Assembly (NCBI GenBank): GCA_900552585.1
Contig: USAB01000066.1
Span: 1 to 10,182, forward strand
DNA from: an uncultured Coriobacteriaceae bacterium
GTDB lineage: Bacteria; Actinomycetota; Coriobacteriia; Coriobacteriales; Eggerthellaceae
Direction: 5' to 3'
Length of the DNA: 10,182 bases
Of this stretch, positions 1-5,529 are shown piece after piece; the first letter of the stretch is position 1, and every line of letters begins with the position of its first letter. Position numbers and translations under genes: made by a program. The notes below the pieces were generated by a model. That model was not told the DNA's origin. It saw only the letters and a list, made by a program, of their open reading frames with translations, and did not search any database.

Positions 1-2340
1 CTCTACCGGAAGAACCGGGAGAAGCTGCGGGAGATGCGCTCCACCGTGCTGGACTATAAAAAGCTGGTGGATAACTATCTGCGGGTGTCGGACTGGCGGG
101 TCAAGGAAAACTCCACCGTCACCTATTCCGTTGGCGGGCTGATTCTGTCCAACTCCGGCGCCATCACCGCCAACTACTGGCTCTCTGAAATCTATGACCA
201 GGAGATTGCCGACGCCCACAAGAGCGGCGCCATCCACCTCCACGACCTCTCCATGCTCACCGGCTACTGCGCCGGATGGTCGCTCAAGCAGCTCATCCAG
301 GAGGGCCTGGGCGGCGTGCCCGGCAAGATCACCAGCAAGCCTGCGAAGCACCTGTCCAGCCTGTGCAACCAGATGGTGAACTTCCTGGGCATCATGCAGA
401 ACGAATGGGCCGGCGCGCAGGCGTTCTCCAGCTTCGATACGTATCTGGCGCCGTTCGTGAAGGTGGACAACCTGAGCTACGACGAGACGAAGAAGGCCAT
501 CGAGTCGTTCGTGTACGGCGTGAACACGCCCAGCCGCTGGGGCACGCAGTCACCGTTCTCGAACATCACGTTGGACTGGGTCTGCCCGCCCGACCTGGCG
601 AAGCTGCCGGCTATCGTGGGCGGCAAGGAGATGGACTTCACGTACGGCGACTGCAAGCGCGAGATGGACATGGTGAACAAGGCGTTCATCGAGATCATGA
701 TCGAGGGCGATGCGAACGGCCGCGGGTTCCAGTATCCCATTCCCACGTATTCCATCACGCGCGACTTCGACTGGTCCGAGACGGAGAACAACAAGCTGCT
801 GTTCGAGATGACGGCGAAGTACGGCACGCCGTACTTCAGCAACTACATCAACTCCGATATGGAGCCCTCCGACGTGCGCTCCATGTGCTGCCGTCTGCGC
901 CTTGACCTGCGCGAGCTGCGCAAGAAGTCCGGCGGTTACTTCGGCAGCGGCGAGAGCACGGGCAGCATCGGCGTCGTGACCATCAACATGCCGCGCCTGG
1001 CGTACAAATCCGCGAACGAGACGGAGTTCTTTGAAGGGCTGGATCATCTCATGGACGTGTCTGCGCGCTCGCTGCACACGAAGCGCCGCGTGATCACGAA
1101 GCTGCTGGACGCCGGCCTGTATCCGTATACGAAGCGCTATCTGGGAACGTTCGAGAACCACTTCAGCACCATCGGCCTGGTGGGCATGAACGAGGCATGC
1201 CTGAACGCCAGCTGGCTGCGCTGCGATCTGACGAACCCGTCCGGCCAGGAGTTCACGAAGCGCGTGCTGAACCATATGCGCAACCGCCTGAGCGATTACC
1301 AGGAGCAGTACGGCGACCTGTTCAACTTGGAGGCCACGCCGGCCGAATCCACCACGTACCGCTTTGCGAAGCATGATGTTGAGCAGTACCCGGACATCAT
1401 CACGGCGAACCGCAACGGCACGCCGTACTACACGAACAGCTCGCATCTGCCCGTGAACTACACGGACGACATCTTCAGCGCGCTGGATATCCAAGACGAC
1501 CTGCAGACGCTGTACACGTCCGGCACCGTGTTCCATGCGTTCCTGGGCGAGAAGCTGCCCAGCTGGAAGGCCACGGCGCGCCTGGTGCGCAAGATTGCCG
1601 AGAACTACAAGCTGCCGTACTACACCATGTCGCCCACGTATTCCGTGTGCCCGAACCACGGCTATCTTGCCGGCGAGGTGTGGGAGTGTCCGGAGTGCGG
1701 CTCCGAGACGGAGGTGTACAGCCGCATCACCGGCTACTACCGCCCGGTGAAGCATTGGAACGACGGCAAGGTGCAGGAATACAAGGATCGCCGCGAATAC
1801 CAGCTGGATGCGTCCCCGTTCTCCGAGGCGGAGCATCATGGCCGCCTGCTGAATGCGGAGGAGATGGAAACGGCGCCTTCGTATGCGCCGTCGTCCGCCC
1901 GCGCCGTGGCCGTGACGAAGCCGCGCGTCAGCAGCCAGGCGCGTGCGCAGGACCTGCCGTATGCCGACGCCGCTGCAAAGCCCACGATGGAGGCGACCGC
2001 TGCCATGCTGCAGGAGGCGGAGGCAGCGCTGGCGGACGCGGCCGAAGCGGAGCAGGCGGACGGCGCACCGGTCGAGGGCAGCACACTGCTTCCGGCGGGG
2101 CGCTATCTGCTGGCCACGTACACGTGCCCGAACTGCAAGCGCGCTGCGGACATGATGGACCAGGCGGGCATCGCGTACGAGGAGGTCTTCGCGGAGGAAT
2201 ACCCCGAACTCGTGGAGCAGCTGGGCGTCATGCAGGCTCCTACGCTCGTGGACGTGGCAGGCGACGGCTCCATGGACGTGGAGGCAAGCGGCGCCATGCA
2301 GGTGTTCAAGCGCCTGAAGGATCTTGAGGCGCAGGCATAG
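1..2340 (+). CDS. nrdD: Anaerobic ribonucleoside-triphosphate reductase with C-terminal redoxin domain (5' partial)
   Basis: Class III ribonucleotide reductase, a glycyl-radical enzyme that makes dNTPs without oxygen. The frame is open from base 1. The ATG at 34 is probably internal, because the codons before it read like the helix that links the usual N-terminal ATP-cone to the catalytic barrel, so roughly 90-100 residues should lie upstream. Numbering from that ATG: C79 in GYCAGW fits the thiyl-radical cysteine; C285-C286 (MCCRLR) fit the second active-site cysteine position; C539/H542/C552/C555 form the C-terminal zinc site; G567 in RITGYYRPV is the glycyl-radical residue. After the usual end of the family come an Ala/Glu-rich linker (about 600-680) and a thioredoxin/glutaredoxin-like domain with CPNC at 698-701 and a cis-Pro-like APT. 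No nrdG activase follows; a terminator stands directly downstream. Codon use changes sharply near base 340-430 (see findings). Identity is very secure; the role of the fused domain is inferred. Confidence 0.96.
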   Translation, partial: LYRKNREKLREMRSTVLDYKKLVDNYLRVSDWRVKENSTVTYSVGGLILSNSGAITANYWLSEIYDQEIADAHKSGAIHLHDLSMLTGYCAGWSLKQLIQEGLGGVPGKITSKPAKHLSSLCNQMVNFLGIMQNEWAGAQAFSSFDTYLAPFVKVDNLSYDETKKAIESFVYGVNTPSRWGTQSPFSNITLDWVCPPDLAKLPAIVGGKEMDFTYGDCKREMDMVNKAFIEIMIEGDANGRGFQYPIPTYSITRDFDWSETENNKLLFEMTAKYGTPYFSNYINSDMEPSDVRSMCCRLRLDLRELRKKSGGYFGSGESTGSIGVVTINMPRLAYKSANETEFFEGLDHLMDVSARSLHTKRRVITKLLDAGLYPYTKRYLGTFENHFSTIGLVGMNEACLNASWLRCDLTNPSGQEFTKRVLNHMRNRLSDYQEQYGDLFNLEATPAESTTYRFAKHDVEQYPDIITANRNGTPYYTNSSHLPVNYTDDIFSALDIQDDLQTLYTSGTVFHAFLGEKLPSWKATARLVRKIAENYKLPYYTMSPTYSVCPNHGYLAGEVWECPECGSETEVYSRITGYYRPVKHWNDGKVQEYKDRREYQLDASPFSEAEHHGRLLNAEEMETAPSYAPSSARAVAVTKPRVSSQARAQDLPYADAAAKPTMEATAAMLQEAEAALADAAEAEQADGAPVEGSTLLPAGRYLLATYTCPNCKRAADMMDQAGIAYEEVFAEEYPELVEQLGVMQAPTLVDVAGDGSMDVEASGAMQVFKRLKDLEAQA
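2086..2337 (+). other. Redoxin domain fused to NrdD
   Basis: The last ~80 codons of nrdD encode a small thioredoxin-fold module: a beta strand (YLLATYTC), the redox motif CPNC, a helix, and the cis-proline signature APTLV. It resembles NrdH/glutaredoxin-like proteins that are usually separate genes. Some class III reductases (the redoxin-dependent NrdD2 type of methanogens, as I recall the family literature) take electrons from such a protein instead of from formate. I infer that this domain is a built-in reductant for the active-site cysteine pair. Confidence 0.8.
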
Positions 2341-2362
2341 CGCGCTTCATTCGCACGGCATG

Positions 2363-2408
2363 AAACGGCCGTCGGCGGGTCATCCTGCCGGCGGCCGTTT
2401 TCGCTTTT
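2363..2408 (+). terminator. Rho-independent terminator of nrdD
   Basis: A 17-bp stem (2363-2379 with 2384-2400) has two G-U pairs and a TCAT loop. It begins AAACGGCCG, ends CGGCCGTTT, and is followed by TCGCTTTT. It lies 22 nt after the nrdD stop codon and separates nrdD from the ABC importer unit. Confidence 0.88.
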
Positions 2409-2416
2409 GACACGGG

Positions 2417-2425
2417 TGCTATAAT
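2417..2425 (+). promoter_or_regulatory. Extended -10 promoter of the ABC importer unit
   Basis: TGCTATAAT is a perfect TATAAT preceded by the extended -10 element TGN. The sequence about 17 bp upstream (GTTTTC, in the terminator tail) is a poor -35, as is common for extended -10 promoters. Transcription would start near 2431-2433, giving a leader of about 90 nt before the GTG at 2522. Confidence 0.6.
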
Positions 2426-2435
2426 CTCCGGGTAC

Positions 2436-2465
2436 TTTAGCGCACTAGAACGATAGGGCGCTAAA
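2436..2465 (+). promoter_or_regulatory. Inverted repeat just downstream of the promoter (possible operator or leader hairpin)
   Basis: Perfect 8-bp arms TTTAGCGC (2436-2443) and GCGCTAAA (2458-2465) are separated by 14 nt and lie within the first ~35 transcribed bases. The position suits either a repressor operator or a 5' leader hairpin. No known regulator box is recognised. Confidence 0.45.
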
Positions 2466-2476
2466 CAGGGAAGAGC

Positions 2477-2504
2477 AAGCGCGTCGGCGCCAACCGGGGC
2501 GCTT
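2477..2504 (+). promoter_or_regulatory. Leader hairpin before the ribosome-binding site
   Basis: AAGCGC (2477-2482) pairs with GCGCTT (2499-2504), and TCGG pairs with CCGG inside after one mismatch, closing a CGCCAA loop. It ends directly before the purine-rich GGGGGAAGAG that precedes the GTG start, so folding could affect translation. No riboswitch class is recognised. Confidence 0.3.
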
Positions 2505-2521
2505 CGGGGGAAGAGACATCT

Positions 2522-4114
2522 GTGAAAAAGAGAATCGCGCTGATTATTGCGTTCATGGCGGCGCTGTGCCTGGCTGCGGGCCTGATGGTGGGCTGCTCGA
2601 GCGCATCCGACTCGTCGTCTGCGGCATCGCCGGAATCCGCATCCACGCAGGCGGCATCGGATTCCGTGGCGCCGCCGGACAACACGCTCATCGTGGGCTT
2701 CGATGCCGGTTATCCGCCGTACGGCTACAAGGACACGAAGACGGGCAAGTACACCGGCATCGACTTGGATCTTGCCAAGGAGGTCTGCAAACGCAACGGC
2801 TGGACGTTCAAGGCGGAGCCCATCGATTGGGACGCGAAGGACGCGCTGCTCGATCAGGGAAACATCACGTGCATCTGGAACGGCTTCACGTACGAAGGAC
2901 GCGAAGACGACTACGCGTTCACAGACAAGTATATGATCAATGGCCAGGTGGTGGTCGTCCGCGCGGGCAGCGACATCAACTCTCTTTCGGACTTGAAGGA
3001 CAAGACGGTCATGACGCAGGTGAAATCTGCGGCGCTGGACGTGCTGGACGGCGATATGAAAGACCTGCAGGACACGTTCGAGGGCGGCAAGGTCCAAACC
3101 GTCAGCGACTACAACAATGCCTTCATGCAGCTGGAATCCGGCAACGTCGACGCAGTGGCGTGCGACCTTTCCATAGCGGCATATCAGATGGCCGCGAAGC
3201 CGAATGCCTACAAGCAGCTTGATGAGAGCCTGTCGTCCGAGCATTACGCCGTGGGCTTCAAGAAGGACGATGAGGGCAATGCCCTTGCGGCGAAGGTCAC
3301 GCAGACGCTGAAGGAGATGGATGCGGACGGCACGGTGAAGAAAATCTGCGATAAGTATTCCGATCAGGGCATCAGCTACAGCAACTGGTGTCTGGGCGAC
3401 AAGGACAGCTCCACAGCCGCCACGAATCAGGAGAAGGCTTCGTCGGGTACGGATTTCGGCGCCATGATGGCCATGGTGCTGCCGGATCTGGCCTCCGGTT
3501 TTGTCATGTCGTTGCAGATATTCCTCATCACGCTGGTTGGCGCGCTTCCGCTGGGCGTGCTCATCGCCCTTGCGCGCATGAGTCGCTTCCGCATCGTGGC
3601 CGTCATCGCGCGCATCTACATCTCGTTTATGCGCGGCACGCCGCTGATGCTGCAATTGATGGCGCTCATGTTCGGTCCGTATTATCTTGCCGGCATATCC
3701 ATGGGCAGCGATTGGAAGTTCGGCGCCTGCGCCGTTGGCTTCATCCTGAACTACGCCGCATACTTCGCGGAAATCTACCGCGGTGGCATCCAGTCCATCC
3801 CGCGCGGCCAGTACGAGGCTGCCGAGGTGCTGGGCTACACGAAGTCGCAGACGTTCATGAAGATCATCTTGCCGCAGGTCATCAAACATATCCTGCCGGC
3901 TATGGGCAACGAAATCATCACCCTGGTGAAGGACACGTCGCTGGCATTCGTGCTGGGCATTGCGGAGATGTTCACGGAGGCGAAGGCGCTGGCCGCATCG
4001 CTTGTCAACATGTTCCCGTACGTGATCGCCGCGGCCATGTACTGGATCTTTACGCTGGTGGTGGAGTACCTGCTGAACAAGGCCGAGAAGAAGCTGAATT
4101 ATTATCATGACTAG
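2522..4114 (+). CDS. Amino-acid ABC transporter: substrate-binding lipoprotein fused to permease
   Basis: A single 530-residue chain carries two normally separate importer parts. Residues 1-25 are a lipoprotein signal ending in LMVGC, so Cys25 is the likely lipidation site. A Ser/Ala-rich linker follows, then a family 3 solute-binding domain (about 55-291). Its FDAGYPPYGY start, R127 (YEGRED) and D215 (ACDLS) match the residues that hold the alpha-carboxylate and alpha-amino groups of amino acids. After a hydrophilic linker (292-315) comes a HisM/GlnP-type permease with about five membrane segments (near 326-350, 372-392, 400-418, 460-482, 498-518). The EAA loop is at 432-451 (YEAAEVLG...LPQ) and would dock the ATPase. 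Translation starts at GTG 2522, the only start that retains the whole signal peptide. The 3' end overlaps or abuts the ATPase gene, so the two form one unit. Such fusions are known (e.g. GlnP of lactic acid bacteria). Polar amino-acid uptake is secure; the exact substrate is unknown. Confidence 0.93.
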   Translation: MKKRIALIIAFMAALCLAAGLMVGCSSASDSSSAASPESASTQAASDSVAPPDNTLIVGFDAGYPPYGYKDTKTGKYTGIDLDLAKEVCKRNGWTFKAEPIDWDAKDALLDQGNITCIWNGFTYEGREDDYAFTDKYMINGQVVVVRAGSDINSLSDLKDKTVMTQVKSAALDVLDGDMKDLQDTFEGGKVQTVSDYNNAFMQLESGNVDAVACDLSIAAYQMAAKPNAYKQLDESLSSEHYAVGFKKDDEGNALAAKVTQTLKEMDADGTVKKICDKYSDQGISYSNWCLGDKDSSTAATNQEKASSGTDFGAMMAMVLPDLASGFVMSLQIFLITLVGALPLGVLIALARMSRFRIVAVIARIYISFMRGTPLMLQLMALMFGPYYLAGISMGSDWKFGACAVGFILNYAAYFAEIYRGGIQSIPRGQYEAAEVLGYTKSQTFMKIILPQVIKHILPAMGNEIITLVKDTSLAFVLGIAEMFTEAKALAASLVNMFPYVIAAAMYWIFTLVVEYLLNKAEKKLNYYHD

Positions 4115-4124
4115 GAAAGATGAC

Positions 4125-4898
4125 ATGACGCAGGAAAACGGGATCGTCACGCTGGAGCACATCGAGAAGAGCTTCGGCGAAAATCAGGTGCTGAAGGACA
4201 TCAGCTTGACGGTGCACGAGGGCGAAGTGGTGGGCATCATTGGTTCGTCCGGCGGCGGCAAGTCCACGCTGCTGCGGTGCGCCACGCTGCTGGAGCGGTT
4301 CGAGTCCGGCAAGCTGGCGTACGGGGATATTGTCGTTGCCCGGAACGATGCGGGCGGGAAGGCCGTGTACAGCGACAAGGGAACGCTCGCAAGGGCCCGC
4401 CAGCGCTTCGGCCTCGTGTTCCAGAGCTTCAACCTGTTCCCGCATCGTACGGCGCTGCAGAATGTCGCGGATGCACCGGTGCTGGTGCAGAAACGCAATA
4501 GGGAAGAGGTTGAGGAACAGGCGCGCACTCTGCTGCGCCGCTTCGGCCTGGAGGGCAAGGAAGACTTCGTGCCGTGCAACCTTTCCGGCGGGCAGCAGCA
4601 GCGTGTAGCCATTGCGCGGGCGCTGTGCATGAACCCCGAGGTGCTGTTCTTCGACGAGCCTACGAGTGCGTTGGACCCGGAGCTGACGCAGGAGGTGCTC
4701 CAGGTCATCCGCGGCCTTGCCGAGGAGCATATGACCATGGTCATCGTCACGCATGAGATGAACTTCGCCCGCGACGTGGCAGACACCATCGTGTTCATGG
4801 ACAGGGGGCTCATTGTGGAACAGGGCCCGGCAGCCGACGTCATCGGCAATCCGCAGCATGAACGCACGAAGGCGTTCCTGTCGAAGGTCGCCGATTAA
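4125..4898 (+). CDS. Polar amino-acid ABC transporter ATPase (GlnQ/HisP family)
   Basis: The ATPase powers the fused binding-protein/permease encoded directly upstream. Its 257 residues show the full ABC motif set: Walker A GSSGGGKS (40-47), Q-loop Q100 in FQSFNLFPH, signature LSGGQ (153-157), Walker B VLFFDE (173-178), D-loop SALD and switch His210 (VTHEM). An insert of about 15 residues before the Q-loop resembles HisP more than the shorter GlnQ. I prefer ATG 4125 because AGGAAAG (4113-4119) sits 5 nt before it. The alternative in-frame ATG 4107 overlaps the previous stop codon by 8 bases, adds six residues and has a poorly placed Shine-Dalgarno sequence. The short spacing implies translational coupling. 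A terminator follows 46 nt after the stop. Confidence 0.94.
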   Translation: MTQENGIVTLEHIEKSFGENQVLKDISLTVHEGEVVGIIGSSGGGKSTLLRCATLLERFESGKLAYGDIVVARNDAGGKAVYSDKGTLARARQRFGLVFQSFNLFPHRTALQNVADAPVLVQKRNREEVEEQARTLLRRFGLEGKEDFVPCNLSGGQQQRVAIARALCMNPEVLFFDEPTSALDPELTQEVLQVIRGLAEEHMTMVIVTHEMNFARDVADTIVFMDRGLIVEQGPAADVIGNPQHERTKAFLSKVAD

Positions 4899-4944
4899 CG
4901 GGAAGCCGGCAATGTCCTGCTGGGAACGATCCGGTGGGGACAGC

Positions 4945-4984
4945 GGGTGCGTAGCGTGATCAATACGATGCGCACCCTCTTTTT
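4945..4984 (+). terminator. Rho-independent terminator of the ABC importer unit
   Basis: GGGTGCGTA (4945-4953) pairs with TGCGCACCC (4969-4977), including one G-U pair. After a G/A mismatch the inner CGT/ACG closes a GATCAAT loop. The stem is followed by TCTTTTT. Confidence 0.85.
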
Positions 4985-5051
4985 GTCCTGACACGTTGTT
5001 GCGGTTGGATAGAGTGACCGGGCGAAAATGGAAATATGTCCATGAAAATGC

Positions 5052-5088
5052 GCGAATTAAATTCGCAAATACTTCAAATATTTGCGAA
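5052..5088. promoter_or_regulatory. Two overlapping inverted repeats sharing a TTCGC half-site
   Basis: GCGAATT-A-AATTCGC (5052-5066) is a 7-bp-arm dyad. TTCGCAAATA-N7-TATTTGCGAA (5062-5088) is a perfect 10-bp-arm dyad, and the two share TTCGC at 5062-5066. GCGAA half-sites, counting both orientations, are centred at 5054, 5064 and 5086. These spacings of 10 and 22 bp put them on about the same helix face, as expected for cooperative binding of a dimeric regulator. No T-tract follows, so a terminator is unlikely. Confidence 0.5.
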
Positions 5089-5174
5089 ATATGACAAAAT
5101 TGTCCGCCAATTAAATATAAATGTCCGTCTATTCATGACATTCAGTTCACAATCGCGTGTATTTGCAAAGCTGA

Positions 5175-5186
5175 TAGGGTACCCTA
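5175..5186. promoter_or_regulatory. Perfect 12-bp palindrome
   Basis: TAGGGTACCCTA is an exact palindrome about 20 bp upstream of the candidate -35 element at 5205. It could be a regulator site; chance cannot be excluded. Confidence 0.3.
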
Positions 5187-5204
5187 GATGTGCTGAAGTG
5201 CATT

Positions 5205-5232
5205 TTGGCAACTGCGTTACCGCTCGTAAGAT
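5205..5232 (+). promoter_or_regulatory. Candidate promoter for the first CoA-transferase
   Basis: TTGGCA (5205-5210, five of six consensus bases) and TAAGAT (5227-5232, four of six) are separated by 16 bp. Use of this promoter would give a leader of about 290 nt carrying the 5268-5296 hairpin. No better-spaced pair was found closer to the gene, though an undetected activator-dependent promoter is possible. Confidence 0.3.
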
Positions 5233-5267
5233 GGCCGATCGGATGTGAGCCCATTCAATCGGCGGAT

Positions 5268-5296
5268 ATCGGCCCGTCGGATTCCGGCGGGCCGAT
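5268..5296 (+). promoter_or_regulatory. Strong GC-rich hairpin in the CoA-transferase upstream region
   Basis: A 13-bp stem (5268-5280 with 5284-5296) has a single G-U pair and an ATT loop; the arms begin ATCGGCCCG and end CGGGCCGAT. No T-run follows, so it is not a standard terminator. It could be a structured leader element or an operator. Nearby GCCGAT (5234-5239) and ATCGGC (5258-5263) can also pair, allowing an alternative fold. Confidence 0.4.
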
Positions 5297-5397
5297 GTGC
5301 ATATTCAGCCGCTTCGTCATTCCCTGTATTTTGTGTCGCAATAAAATCGCTCTTCGCATCAGGCAGAACATTGTTTTGTACAATTCGCTCTTCCTGG

Positions 5398-5426
5398 TGG
5401 TAATTCTTCAACTAGTTGGTTACCAA
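5398..5426. promoter_or_regulatory. Nested palindromes upstream of the CoA-transferase
   Basis: TGGTAA (5398-5403) and TTACCA (5420-5425) form an inverted repeat with a 16-bp spacer. Inside lie the perfect palindrome CAACTAGTTG (5409-5418) and the overlapping TTGGT-T-ACCAA (5416-5426). The nesting suggests a protein-binding site rather than a stable RNA fold. Confidence 0.35.
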
Positions 5427-5481
5427 AATCGTATTCCCTGCAGACCCGCATGGCTCTGTGGGGTATCATGCTTCGTGGATA

Positions 5482-5507
5482 CATAAAATCCATCAATTGG
5501 TTTTATG
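5482..5507. promoter_or_regulatory. Inverted repeat just before the CoA-transferase start
   Basis: CATAAAA (5482-5488) and TTTTATG (5501-5507) are perfect 7-bp arms with a 12-nt spacer; inner CC/GG can extend the pairing after one unpaired base. It ends 22 nt before the preferred ATG. It may be an operator or a weak leader hairpin. Confidence 0.35.
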
Positions 5508-5529
5508 ACAAACCATGAACGGGGGTTAT

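Larger units (their letters stand above)
4985..5529. other. AT-rich, dyad-rich intergenic region before the first CoA-transferase
   Basis: About 545 nt lie between a terminator and the next start, markedly richer in A/T than the rest of the window. The short open frames here lack ribosome-binding sites and recognisable domains, so I see no gene. The region holds several inverted repeats: 5052-5066, 5062-5088, 5175-5186, 5268-5296, 5398-5425 and 5482-5507. It also has one candidate promoter (5205-5232). It reads as a control region with operators and possibly a long structured leader. Confidence 0.6.

Noticed and set aside
34..36. ATG 34 as the true start of nrdD
   Set aside because: The frame is open to the window edge, the preceding codons look like conserved NrdD sequence, and the ATP-cone expected in this family would be missing.
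550..1839. A 429-codon open frame on the minus strand inside nrdD
   Set aside because: Same reason: a shadow of nrdD with compositionally biased translation and no ribosome-binding site or recognisable motif.
2407..2425. TTGACA (2407-2412) and TATAAT (2420-2425) as a consensus promoter pair
   Set aside because: The spacer is only 7 bp instead of about 17. The TGC preceding TATAAT makes an extended -10 promoter the better reading.
2306..4162. A 618-codon open frame on the minus strand
   Set aside because: It lies opposite the clearly recognised ABC transporter gene, its translation is low-complexity His/Arg/Leu/Val-rich, and it shows no domain. It is a by-product of high third-position G/C.
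5036..5248. A 70-codon plus-strand frame in the AT-rich region
   Set aside because: It has no Shine-Dalgarno sequence, runs through the inverted repeats at 5052-5088 and the palindrome at 5175-5186, and shows no recognisable domain. A decayed gene cannot be fully excluded.
5268..5296. Hairpin read as a terminator
   Set aside because: No T-run follows (GTGCATATTC), and the upstream transcription unit already has a good terminator at 4945-4984.
5190..5486. A 98-codon plus-strand frame and a 64-codon minus-strand frame
   Set aside because: Both cross strong hairpins, lack ribosome-binding sites and do not resemble any protein family I know.
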